Notes under the pieces: model-generated
Told to the model about the DNA's origin: nothing
What the model saw: only the letters and a program-made list of their open reading frames with translations
Databases searched by the model: none
Program-made: the position numbers and the translations under genes
In this document: positions 1-8,092 of the stretch, piece after piece
How positions within the stretch are numbered: position 1 is the first letter of the stretch
Layout: the number at the start of each line of letters is the position of its first letter
Origin: Saprospiraceae bacterium
GTDB lineage: Bacteria; Bacteroidota; Bacteroidia; Chitinophagales; Saprospiraceae
NCBI GenBank assembly: GCA_016719855.1
Contig: JADJYH010000059.1
Location: forward strand, 1 to 44,660
Direction: 5' to 3'
DNA length: 44,660 nucleotides

Positions 1-1391
1 CACGGCCTCAAACGTGTCCAAAAATCATTGACGCCATTCTCCACACTTTGGCGGGTCTTCTCGTCCTGCTTCGCAAAAGTCCTTCCCGTGCTCGTCTCGT
101 ACTGCCGGATGGTGTTCGCCCGGAAGTCCTCCTTTGAGTATTCCTTGCCCGACAGCGCCGAGGCGTATTTCCAGAAAGTCTGCTGGATGACCGCCTCCCG
201 CTCCTTCTCCGGGTTGCCGGAAAACGGGGTAGTGATTTCACCCGACTGCGCCAGCTGGTCATAAGTTTCGGCGATGGCATTAAGCGCTTGGAAAGCAAGG
301 GCGCAGCCTCCCGTCGGGTAGCGTTTAGGGTCAATGGTGTAGCCAACGGGCTGGCTCGGTTCCAGGAATCGTCGGCACGGAGCCGCTGCCACCCGGCTGC
401 ACCGGGATCCAGCCAGCACCAGTTGTGGGCGTGAAATTGGTCGTGCTGACAGGGGCTGTGTTCACCCAATTTTCAAAAGGCGGCAATGCCCCCCGGCGGG
501 TGCTGGCTTGCTGAAAACATCGGCGCAATAGCCCGTCAGCGGCACCTCGACGGTGCTGTGCGGCGCAACGGTTACAGGCGGCCTCGACGGCACGACGTAG
601 GGCTGGTACTGTCCGCCAGAGGGGATGAGCAGGTTGTCGAAAGTGGCGGTGATGGGCTGCCCGGTTGGGTTGGTCAGCGTCAGGGTGGCGATGTGGCCGG
701 TCGTGTTGCCCGTGCCAGTGGCGGTGAAAACGAGGTCGTTCATGCTGCCGCCACCAAAGTTGATGTTCAGGTGTTTGCCATCCTTTTCGGGGAAATTGCG
801 CTCGAACCAGGTTTTTACCTCCTTGTTTTTCTGTGCCCGCTCCTCGATTTCTTCGAGTTTTTTCTCCACCGCCCGCTTCACGGCGTCGGGGTCGCAGGGG
901 TTTTCGGCACCCGCCTTGTCGGCGGCCTTCTTGATTTCCTCCTTGATTTTTTTCACCTGCGAGTTTTCGGAAGCGGAGGTTCCGTCCACTTTCTTTTTGA
1001 TGTCTTCGGCGGCCTTCATGCCTGGGGCGGCTTTGTAGGCGTCGTCGAGCGATTTCTTGGCGGCTTCGGCGGCGGCGTTGGCGTCTTTGGCGTCCTGCTT
1101 TTTCGTGTTGTCTTTCGGCGATTGGTCGGCAGCATCCTGGGCATTTTTAGCGGCAGCTTCGGCAGCAGCGGCGGCGGCTTTTGCCTTGTTTACCTCTCTT
1201 GCGATTTTGGCGCAATCCCTTTCGTCTTCCGACTTGGCGGCTTCGTCGGTGGCGGCTTTGGCGGCATCGGCGGCTTCCTTCGCCGATTTCTCGGCAGTTT
1301 TTCCTTGTGAAAATGCGGGGACGGCGAACAGCAGCAGCATCCCGGCGAGGAACATGGTGGCGATTCGAATGATGGATTTCATGACTTGCAT
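1..1391 (-). CDS. Secreted Ala/Lys-rich coiled-coil protein, C-terminus beyond window, two frameshifts
   Basis: I do not recognise the family. The first reading frame (462-1391) starts with a signal peptide ending near AVPAFSQ. About 130 residues dominated by Ala, Lys, Asp and Glu follow, a likely long helix or coiled coil. Next comes a beta-rich segment with NPTGQPITATFDNLL and VEVPLTGYCAD. The frame stops at 462, but the protein clearly continues: shifting at the G run near 486-495 gives ALPPFENWVNTAPVSTTNF, and a second shift near 345-362 gives PVGYTIDPKRYPTGG. From there it runs open to position 1 with helical sequence (FQALNAIAETYDQLAQSGE). Both breaks look like single-base homopolymer indels. 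An in-frame ATG at 1382 is an alternative start. Probable role: exported envelope or structural protein; function unknown. Confidence 0.7.
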
Positions 1392-1658
1392 TTTTAAGTG
1401 ATTTTGAAAAATTGATTAAATCTGGTTTTGCGCAAAACACAATGCAAGTTTAAGCCTGGAAGCGGGCGGGTTTCAAGTACGATTTTAGAGGGCGTTTCAG
1501 CGGCTTTTTGTGAAAAAATGCAGGCGAGGAGTTGGTCTGATTTTACGCAACTGGTTGAAAATCAACGGATAAGATAGCGGTGAAGGCTTGTACGCCAAAA
1601 AGGGGTTTTCAGGAAAAAAGTACAACAGGAGGGATGAAAAAAATGCCCAAAAAAACCA

Positions 1659-1690
1659 CATGCCCGGCTTCAACCAGTGAGCCGGGCATG
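1659..1690 (-). terminator. Intrinsic terminator after the SnoaL-like lipoprotein
   Basis: A perfect 11-bp inverted repeat, CATGCCCGGCT at 1659-1669 and AGCCGGGCATG at 1680-1690, encloses a 10-nt loop. An A tract at 1651-1655 reads as a U tract on the minus strand. It lies 37 bp past the stop of the minus-strand gene ending at 1727. Confidence 0.75.
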
Positions 1691-1726
1691 TTCTCGTTCG
1701 AAAAGCACCGATGGTTACTTCGATAT

Positions 1727-2272
1727 TTACTTCGTGGCAGCAGCATTGATGGGCACTCGGTCCAAATACTGAATCACCCTGTCAACTTTGTCGCTCGCAT
1801 CGAAATGGTAATCCGTGTGTATCCACTGCGTCATGGATTTGCCGGTCTTGTACTTGGCGGTGGTTTGATACCATCCCAATAGCCACACGCCGGGCTGCTC
1901 GACGCTTTGCGGTTGGTTTACTTTTAAGGGAACCCAAATTTCATTGGTGAACGAAATGGTCTCGATGGATTCTGTCCGCCGTTTTTTCCAGTAATCGGTA
2001 ATGGCTGGCTTCCCGACGAGGCTGTCGCCATTGTTCCAAACGTACACCGCATTGTCGGCAAAGCTGGTCATCCAGCCGTCAATATCGCCGCTGGACAGGG
2101 AGGCAAGGCCGCTTTTGCCGATGGCAGCGTATTTGGCGTCCGCAAACTCAGCCGGTGGAGGCGTTGCTGCCGCATCGGCAGGTGGAGTGTCTGTTTTCAC
2201 TTCTGCTGGCTGCTCTTTGCCGCAGGCGAAAAACAAAATGGCAAGTAGTACTGCTGCAAATGATTGTTTCAT
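1727..2272 (-). CDS. SnoaL/NTF2-like (DUF4440-type) lipoprotein
   Basis: This 181-residue protein has an SPII signal (lipobox around FFACGKEQ, Cys near residue 17), a short Pro/Ala/Thr-rich linker, and then an NTF2-like fold domain. Recognisable features are the N-terminal helix (AAIGKSGLASLSSGDIDGW), the stretch DNAVYVWNNGDSLVGKPAITDYWKK typical of SnoaL-like proteins, and a closing beta sheet with WIHTDYHFDASDKVDRVIQYLDRVP. Family members bind small ligands or act as isomerases or hydrolases, but many have no known substrate, and no function can be assigned here. The ATG at 2272 directly precedes the lipoprotein signal. It is probably monocistronic, with its own terminator downstream. Confidence 0.8.
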   Translation of the reverse strand: MKQSFAAVLLAILFFACGKEQPAEVKTDTPPADAAATPPPAEFADAKYAAIGKSGLASLSSGDIDGWMTSFADNAVYVWNNGDSLVGKPAITDYWKKRRTESIETISFTNEIWVPLKVNQPQSVEQPGVWLLGWYQTTAKYKTGKSMTQWIHTDYHFDASDKVDRVIQYLDRVPINAAATK

Positions 2273-2587
2273 GTCAAATTGATTTTAAGTTGTGAGTGAA
2301 AAATGATTTTGCGGTAGGAGTTCCAAAGAGGCGGGTTGAATTGATTGCGCAACAAATTTAAGCACGGAATGGTAATCTGCAAGTAATTGCGTTAAAGATT
2401 TTACCCCAAAGATTTATCCCAAAATATTTTTTGGAGTATAGTTGTTTCGGCATTTGATTTTGATGTGGCGGGGCGCAATTCTTTGAGACCCAGGACTTTG
2501 GTGGAATCCTCATCTATACTGCTGGCCGTTTCCTCGCCGCCGAAACTGCGGAATACCTACTAACTTAGCCACCACAAATAAAGCACC

Positions 2588-3082
2588 ATGCTAATCCTCA
2601 TCGCTGGCCTGCCCGGCACCGGAAAAACGACCATCGCCAAGGCATTTGCCAAAAAATATGGCGTCGTCCACTTCAACTCCGACCACATCCGTCGGGAGCT
2701 GGGGCTTTGGGGCAGCTATCTCCCCGAAGACAAGGCACGGGTGTACGAGGAGCTGCTCGAACGCACACAGGCTGCGCTTGCCAGCGGCAAAACAGTGGTG
2801 GTGGACAGTACTTTTTATCGAGCGGAACTGCGACGAACTTTTGTTGAACTCGCTGAAAATCAAGGCGTTGAAATAAAATGGGTGCTGGCAACCGCCCCCG
2901 AAAAAACGCTGCGGAAGCGGGTAGCAGCGCCCCGCCCCGACAGCGAAGCGGACGAGGCCGTGCTGGAAAAAATACAGGCGGAATTCGAGCCGCTGGAGCC
3001 ACCTTTTTTGACCCTTGACACGTCGAGTGCTTCGCCCGATGCGCTCGCTGAATTCATCTTCGAGTACCTCGGTCATGGATAA
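2588..3082 (+). CDS. P-loop kinase-like ATP-binding protein (AAA_33/COG0645 type)
   Basis: A 164-residue P-loop NTPase. Walker A is GLPGTGKT at residues 7-14, followed by the HFNSDHIRREL region typical of gluconate kinase/zeta-toxin-like small-molecule kinases, and VVVDSTFYRAELRR as the strand carrying a Walker-B-like Asp. A lid-like Arg/Lys-rich segment (PEKTLRKRVAAPRPD) follows. In many bacteria this domain is the C-terminal half of a bifunctional protein whose N-terminal half is the APH-like kinase encoded next here; in this genome the two are separate and in reversed order. Substrate unknown. The ATG at 2588 immediately precedes the hydrophobic first strand, so the start is secure. The last codons overlap the first copy of a 14-bp direct repeat. 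Confidence 0.8.
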   Translation: MLILIAGLPGTGKTTIAKAFAKKYGVVHFNSDHIRRELGLWGSYLPEDKARVYEELLERTQAALASGKTVVVDSTFYRAELRRTFVELAENQGVEIKWVLATAPEKTLRKRVAAPRPDSEADEAVLEKIQAEFEPLEPPFLTLDTSSASPDALAEFIFEYLGHG

Positions 3083-3195
3083 AAAACCAAGACAGGGCTT
3101 GTGGTCGCCGAATTTATTTGGCAGACCGTTTCTTATTTTCATTAGGTCTGGCCAATGAATTTGGCGACCACAATGGGCACAGTCATGGATAAAAA
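3072..3195. repeat. Hairpin (27-bp arms) bracketed by 14-bp direct repeats
   Basis: GTCATGGATAAAAA occurs at 3072-3085 and again at 3182-3195. Weaker similarity continues for about ten more bases. Between them lies an imperfect inverted repeat: arms 3101-3127 and 3145-3171 match at 23 of 27 positions, with a 17-nt loop. The first direct repeat overlaps the stop codon of the upstream gene; the second carries the probable ATG (3185) of the downstream gene. The structure looks like a small insertion with duplicated flanks. No T tract follows, so a plain terminator is less likely. Confidence 0.75.
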
Positions 3196-4183
3196 TCAAG
3201 TGCAGGACATCGTACATCGCCAAGCATTCCCCGGCAACGCAGCGGGGGCAAGGCTCGTCGAAACGCATATTTCGTGGGTCATCCTGACGCCCGATTTTGC
3301 ATTCAAAATCAAAAAACCGGTCCGGTTTGACTTCCTCGATTTCAGTACACAGGCCCTCCGCCACAAATTTTGCGAAGCAGAACTGCAACTCAACCGCCGC
3401 CTGGCGCCCGATACCTACCTCGGCGTGTTGCCAATTGGGACGAAAAATGGTCAGTGGCAAATTGGTGGGGAACCGGAGGAAACGTTCGATTTCGCCGTCT
3501 GGATGCGCCGGGAGAATGATTCGCTCCAACTGGACACCCTGCTGCGGGCGGGCAAGGTCGTTCCAGATGACCTAAGAAAATTGGCGCACCAACTGGCCGT
3601 TTTCCATCGCAACCATGCCTTGCCGCACCCCTGTTTTAAGCCGGAGACGCTGGTGGAGGATTTTGCCGACCTTTTTCACCATGAAAAAAAGCTCGTGGAA
3701 ACACTGGGCGAGTCAGTGGCAAATTCGCTCGCCGAAATGCGGGAGGCAATGCCCCGCTTCGTGGAGCGCCACTCGGAGCGATTGGTGGCCCGTGCGAACA
3801 CTGGCTTCTGGGTGGATGGGCACGGTGACCTGCACTCCCGCAATATTTTCCTCACCGAACCGCCCATTGTTTTTGACTGCATCGAGTTCGACCCGCACCT
3901 GCGCCGCTTGGACGTGCTGAACGAACTGGCGTTCCTCTCCATGGACTTCGACTTCTTCGGACGACCTGACCTCGCCGAGGCGCTGCTCCGTTTTTACCAA
4001 GAAGAACATACCTGCATCACCGTACCGGAAGACGAGGCGCTTTTCCTGTTCTTCAAAGCCTATCGGGCCAATGTGCGGCTGAAGGTGACGCTGCTGGGTG
4101 GCACTGCTGGCAAGCCGGAAGCCGTTGCCGCCATGCGTGGTTATTGGGTTTTGCTCCGCAAATACTGGGATGGGTTGAAATAA
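3185..4183 (+). CDS. Aminoglycoside-phosphotransferase-like kinase (COG2187 type)
   Basis: This is an APH/choline-kinase-fold phosphotransferase of the COG2187 group. From the ATG at 3185 it has 332 residues; an ATG at 3155 would add ten. The N-lobe contains the nucleotide-binding Lys region AFKIKKPVRF. The catalytic loop is GHGDLHSRNIF (HGDLH near residue 213) and the metal-binding Asp is in IVFDCIEFDP. The end (FFKAYRANVRLKVTLLGG) is typical of the group. Despite the fold name, these proteins are not established resistance enzymes and the substrate is unknown. It is probably co-transcribed with the P-loop kinase 100 bp upstream, its fusion partner elsewhere. I prefer 3185 because MDKNQVQD matches an ordinary N-terminus and the repeat suggests this was the ancestral start. 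Confidence 0.82.
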   Translation: MDKNQVQDIVHRQAFPGNAAGARLVETHISWVILTPDFAFKIKKPVRFDFLDFSTQALRHKFCEAELQLNRRLAPDTYLGVLPIGTKNGQWQIGGEPEETFDFAVWMRRENDSLQLDTLLRAGKVVPDDLRKLAHQLAVFHRNHALPHPCFKPETLVEDFADLFHHEKKLVETLGESVANSLAEMREAMPRFVERHSERLVARANTGFWVDGHGDLHSRNIFLTEPPIVFDCIEFDPHLRRLDVLNELAFLSMDFDFFGRPDLAEALLRFYQEEHTCITVPEDEALFLFFKAYRANVRLKVTLLGGTAGKPEAVAAMRGYWVLLRKYWDGLK

Positions 4184-4185
4184 AA

Positions 4186-4231
4186 AACCCGTTGCCCATG
4201 GTTCGCCGAAGCTAGCTGTGGGCAACGGGTT
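4186..4231. terminator. Terminator hairpin between convergent genes
   Basis: Perfect 13-bp arms, AACCCGTTGCCCA at 4186-4198 and TGGGCAACGGGTT at 4219-4231, lie between two convergent genes. The A tract at 4182-4187 gives a U tract for minus-strand transcripts, so it should mainly end the minus-strand T9SS gene. On the plus strand only TT follows. Confidence 0.75.
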
Positions 4232-4243
4232 GGCAAGCCAAGC

Positions 4244-4864
4244 TTACCTGTTGTCCGCTTTCACCAACTGGAGGGTGAAAGCCCGCCCGTTCTTCAAAAT
4301 GAGCGTAGCCATGTAATTGCCAACTCGCTTGTCGGCAGCGTTGAAGTCAAATTGGTAGAGTTCGTCCTTGATGATTTCGCCTTCGTAAATTACCTCGACC
4401 AGTCGCCCGAAATTGTCGTAAACGACCAATTTGGCCTCCGTGTCAACGGGCAGGCTGACCTTAATCTGGGTGCGGTCGCTGAACGGGTTCGGGGCATTGG
4501 TCAGCAGTATTTTTGAGTCTTCAATTCCACCAAAACCGATGAGCGGACTGGCGATGCTGACCTTAATGGACACCGTTTTTGTGCAGTTGTTCACCAAATC
4601 CTTTGCCGTAAAATACAGGGTGTGCGTGCCCACGCCGACAGTGGGCGTGAAGGTGTTCAAGCCGTTGACGTAGCTGCCAGCGGGGTCGGTGAGGTTGGCG
4701 TTTTTGTACCAAGTGGTGCCGATTTGGAAGGGCGGCATCCCGCCGATTTCAAGGGCATTTTGGATGATGCCGCCAATCGTGCCGGAGATAGGGCGCACCC
4801 GGATGGCGCTGTTGGTGTAAGGTACGCCGTTGAAGGAGCCATTGAAATCTTCGATGACCGCCAT
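4244..4864 (-). CDS. C-terminal fragment of large secreted protein with T9SS type A sorting domain
   Basis: This open frame holds the end of the large gene that starts at 7696. The last 75-80 residues form a T9SS type A sorting domain: NAPNPFSDRTQIKVSLPVD, then LVVYDNFGRLVEVIYEG, then GNYMATLILKNGRAFTLQLV. Such domains direct export across the outer membrane and are removed on anchoring. Upstream is an Ig-like or HYR-like repeat (TFTPTVGVGTHTLYFTAKD, NCTKTVSIKV). The initial Met is internal: a one-base shift near 4865 joins IEDFNGSFNG to NGTHINTGTLFNN-like sequence read from the neighbouring frame. It is therefore a fragment, not an independent gene. Confidence 0.8.
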   Translation of the reverse strand: MAVIEDFNGSFNGVPYTNSAIRVRPISGTIGGIIQNALEIGGMPPFQIGTTWYKNANLTDPAGSYVNGLNTFTPTVGVGTHTLYFTAKDLVNNCTKTVSIKVSIASPLIGFGGIEDSKILLTNAPNPFSDRTQIKVSLPVDTEAKLVVYDNFGRLVEVIYEGEIIKDELYQFDFNAADKRVGNYMATLILKNGRAFTLQLVKADNR

Positions 4865-4897
4865 TGTTGAACAAGGTGCCGGTATTGATGTGTGCCG

Positions 4898-5563
4898 TTA
4901 TAGGTTGACCGGAAAAGGCCCTCGTTTTGGAAATAACGTTTTGTTGTTAATACGGTTTTCGACATTCAATTCCCCGCAGGGTTGTATGAAAAAGAACCCA
5001 TCAGCCTCGTTGAAGATGGCATCGGTGCCAGCTGCCTGGATGGTCAGCTTGCCAGAGTTGTAAAAACCATTAAAAGTTCTAAATGCCGTAATCCCTAAGC
5101 ATTTTTGATGAGGATGGTCCCCGCCTAAATGATTGGCAAAATAGCCCGTATTGGCTACATTCACGACGCCGTAACGCTGCACGACCTTGTCAATGAGGAG
5201 GTTGCCGGAATTGATGAAAATGCCAGCCTCTGAGTTCAGCCAGCCGATATCCTTGGCGCTGGTCAACGTGATTTTACCTGTGCCTAAATTGTAAATCGTG
5301 CCGGAATTCTCCATTCCCGTGTTCGTTTCGCCCGTGCCTGAAACTTCAATGGTCCAGCATCCGCTGTTGGTAAAGCCGTCCACTTCCAAGCCCTTTTGGG
5401 GATTGCGAACTGCGTTACCATTATTGTTGATGATGGATGAAGCCTCGCTGCCCAAATTGATTAGCCCTATATTTAGGATGGGCGTGGTGGCATTTGGCTT
5501 CACGACGATGGTGCCGCTGTTGGTTAGCCCTGAAATTGGCGATGCCGTTGTTGCAGCCCTCAA
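4898..5563 (-). pseudogene. Central Asn/Gly-rich beta-helix fragment of the same T9SS protein
   Basis: A 221-codon open stretch of imperfect 20-25-residue repeats of the form (F/L)-x-N-S-G-x-(L/I)-x-(I/V), for example GLTNSGTIVVKP, GMENSGTIYNLG, IFINSGNLLIDK and GFYNSGKLTIQA. This pattern is typical of right-handed parallel beta-helix adhesins. It continues the N-terminal fragment (6122-7696) and leads into the C-terminal fragment, but single-base shifts interrupt it near 5540-5570 and near 4900-4940. The spot where it stops (TLFPKRGPFPVNL) reads as TLFQNEGLF in the next frame, which shows the break is recent or a consensus error. Confidence 0.7.
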
Positions 5564-6121
5564 TGGTGATATTGCCGGACGAATTGAAGACGCCTGGTTT
5601 TGGAACGCTATTGATGCTCTTTACCGTCAAGGTCCGCCAGTATTGACGAAATTGCAATTACCCCATCATTTTGAAATGGCCTTTATCCATTTTGAATCCC
5701 GGTTTTCCTGCATTTGCGTAAATTAGCATTAATTGTAAATGCCATTTTCCGCGTGTCATTGCAAAATGCCATGGTAGTGTAGTTTTCCAACGGACACTTG
5801 TCGGCTGGTAGGTGTGGATGAGGCCTTAGTTTTCAGACCCAAAAACTTCAAAGCTGCCAAATTCAAACAACTTACCTTGAAGTTTAAGAATCCAAAATTG
5901 GCAAACTGGGTGAAGCTCACCTCCCGATGGCCCAATTGTTGGTGCCTATGTGATCCACAACTTTAGTTCATGAGTAAACTGCCAAATTGTCTATGAAAAA
6001 CCTACCACAATTGTTGAGAACGGCGTACTACATGATGCTATAAGCAAGTGGTCACCTGACCATATTGCCCAGCTGAGCCATTAGGGTTGCTGGGAATATT
6101 GATAAAAGCATAACTAGAGGG
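5564..6121 (-). other. Heavily frameshifted stretch inside the T9SS gene
   Basis: No long open frame exists here, yet short pieces of the beta-helix protein can be read in changing frames, for example GVFNSSGNITIEGCNNGI near 5560-5610, NFVNTGG near 5640 and VSFTQFANFGFLNFK near 5880-5930. At least five shifts or stops are needed to cross it. This is the most damaged part of the gene: either a decayed segment or a region of poor consensus. No independent gene is visible. Confidence 0.6.
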
Positions 6122-7696
6122 TTATCCCAAACTGCCCCTGTGGTAGGACGCATCAGATGATTGTAATGCCGCTTCCCAATGATGGTGCCCATTTGAACCC
6201 CACAGTGCCGAACTGTCCACATTGCCGCCCGCCTGCATGTTCATTTCAAGAATGCCCGCTTGGCCGACCTCCACGTAGCCGTTTCGGCGAGTACCGTCAC
6301 TGATGCTCAAGGTGCCCCCCGAAGCGATGGTCAGGCTTGCGTTTTTTTGCAAATAAAGCGGAGGCGAACTGGTATTCGTTGAAACAACGGGCGCATTGCC
6401 ACTGGCCTGCGCCGTGTTTTGAACAAATACCTTGGCACCAGCCGTCACCACGGGTACGCCATTGGGGTACCAGTTATTCACGTCCGCCCAGTTGGTACCG
6501 GAGCAGCCCGTCCAGACTTTTACGTTCGGCTCTACGACGGGGGCATTGCCGCTTCCCACTGTAAAGCTGCCGAGCAGCGTACCATTGTTGGTATTGATGG
6601 CCAAGCCACTACCCCCGCTAGGTGCCTTGACGATGCCGTTGTTGGTGAAGGTGGCATAATTCACGATGGCCGCATTTGACTCAATCAACGCACAAGGTTT
6701 ATTGGTAAAATTCGACCCGCCCACATTAAAAATACCCGCCCACGCTGGCACGTTCAGGGTGATTTTGTTGAAATTGTTGAACACCGAACCACTGCTGATT
6801 TCCATGCCTTTCGACTGGGCATTTTGGATGGTCAGTTCGCCCGCATTTTTGAAAGTGCCGGGGTCCACATAAATGCCAGTGTTTAGAAAAGCCGTGCCGC
6901 CGATGCTCAGCTTCCCGGTTGCGTTGTTGTTGAAGGTGCCGTACAGGAGGTAGATGCCGTTCAGGCCTTTGTCAATGTTCAGTATGCCATTGTTGTTGAA
7001 AGTTCCCTTCGTGAAAATGGCGTTCACGCTCGTTTTCGTGATGTTCAGCGTACCGTTTTGGCCGTTTGTAAAAGTGCCAATCGGCATGTTGATGCCATCT
7101 TTGTTGGCGTCGTCAAGGGTCAAGCTGCCGTCGTTCAGCACCGTGCCGGAGGAGGTCAAGGCATAGTTGAGGCTCGAACCCGTCACGTTGATGCTACCTG
7201 CGTTGCTCAGTGTCGCTCCTGCGCTTACGGCAATGCCCGTGTGGCCACCGTTGATGGCCACCGTTCCGTTGTTGTTGAACGCGCCGCCGATGGCCAAGCC
7301 TTCTCCCCAGAAGTTTTGGATGGTGAGACTCGACCCCAAGCTGATGTTGACCTGTGAGGTGGCATGGGTTTTCATGCCAGGGCCGCCGGGGTTGGAAATC
7401 GTGAGGCCGCCATTGGTGCCGATTGTGAGTTTGCCGCCTGCGTACACCTGCACGAACTTCGCTTGGTTGCCCATCGTGGTGATGACGGGGCAGGTGGTGC
7501 AGGTGTAAATGGTGACTGTTTTACCAGCACTCGGTACGCCGCCTGTCCAGTTGCCAGGGGTGTTCCAGTTGGTGGTGCCTGCACCGCCCGTCCAAGTGGA
7601 TTGGGCAAAAAGGACTGGGAAAATAAGGCTCCATAACAGCAGGACAGCAAAGCCCCTGCGAGCCGCTTTGTTCGAAGTGTTTGTCAAGTTTTTCAT
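6122..7696 (-). CDS. N-terminal fragment of large secreted beta-helix T9SS protein
   Basis: The start is the ATG at 7696, which opens a signal peptide (MKNLTNTSNKAARRG then a hydrophobic core ending LFAQ). The mature part begins with a module WTGGAGTTNWNTPGNWTGG followed by GVPSAGKTVTI. The module recurs later as WTGCSGTNWADVNNWYPNGVP. Between the two lie about 14 Asn/Gly-rich repeats such as FNNNGTVAINGG, FTNGQNGTLNIT and FNNNGILNIDKGLNGI, which suggest a parallel beta-helix. Together with the fragments at 4898-5563 and 4244-4864 it would make a protein of about 1,150 residues, exported by Sec and T9SS and exposed on the surface or released. The frame ends at 6122 in unrelated sequence, so the stop is not genuine. 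Likely adhesin or surface structural protein; ligand unknown. Confidence 0.75.
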   Translation of the reverse strand: MKNLTNTSNKAARRGFAVLLLWSLIFPVLFAQSTWTGGAGTTNWNTPGNWTGGVPSAGKTVTIYTCTTCPVITTMGNQAKFVQVYAGGKLTIGTNGGLTISNPGGPGMKTHATSQVNISLGSSLTIQNFWGEGLAIGGAFNNNGTVAINGGHTGIAVSAGATLSNAGSINVTGSSLNYALTSSGTVLNDGSLTLDDANKDGINMPIGTFTNGQNGTLNITKTSVNAIFTKGTFNNNGILNIDKGLNGIYLLYGTFNNNATGKLSIGGTAFLNTGIYVDPGTFKNAGELTIQNAQSKGMEISSGSVFNNFNKITLNVPAWAGIFNVGGSNFTNKPCALIESNAAIVNYATFTNNGIVKAPSGGSGLAINTNNGTLLGSFTVGSGNAPVVEPNVKVWTGCSGTNWADVNNWYPNGVPVVTAGAKVFVQNTAQASGNAPVVSTNTSSPPLYLQKNASLTIASGGTLSISDGTRRNGYVEVGQAGILEMNMQAGGNVDSSALWGSNGHHHWEAALQSSDASYHRGSLG

Positions 7697-8092
7697 GAAA
7701 AGGGAGTTTAAGGTTAAAGGACAGCATAATAGCAGCCTTTCTCGTTGTTTCAATCAGGAGGTGCAAGCTTCTTTTTTATAGGTTTTGCGCTAATGCCGAA
7801 CACCCTTGACATGGGTTGATTTGCACAAAACCTAATGGAGTGCAATTTACTGTAAACACATAAAATTGCTCTGAAATGACGCTGATAATCCATGATAAAA
7901 GTCATTCTATAAGATGGAATTACTCACCCAGCGGCCACGCCCAAGGTCCCCGCTTTGATGGTGACAATAATCATCTCCAACAACGATTGAAATCACGTTG
8001 AACAGTCCTTTTTGTAGGTCATTTTTGATGAAAATTTTGGTAGGAAAGCCCTGCAAAAACAGGAAGCGTTCCTAAAATCAACAAGCCCTCAG
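7697..8092. other. Divergent intergenic region upstream of the T9SS gene and the mla operon
   Basis: Promoters for both the minus-strand T9SS gene and the plus-strand mlaE gene should lie in these 396 bp. I could not identify a convincing TTTG / TAnnTTTG pair. The only clear structure is the inverted repeat at 7778-7836. No coding potential is seen. Confidence 0.5.
7778..7836. repeat. Short inverted-repeat element resembling the ends of the 30.5-kb MITE
   Basis: ATAGGTTTTGCGCTAAT at 7778-7794 faces ATTTGCACAAAACCTAAT at 7819-7836. Both resemble the 20-bp terminal repeat of the element at 30476-30632 (core TAGGTTTTGTGCAAAT). The enclosed 24 bp are unrelated to the interior of that element. 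It may be a degenerate relative or internally deleted copy. Confidence 0.5.

Noticed and set aside
486..1310. Long plus-strand open frame opposite the coiled-coil gene
   Set aside because: It is the antisense shadow of Ala/Lys-rich codons; it gives Gly/Val/Phe-rich low-complexity sequence without domain features.
2591..3529. 312-codon minus-strand frame across the two kinase genes
   Set aside because: It spans two well-supported plus-strand genes and the hairpin between them, and shows no recognisable motif.
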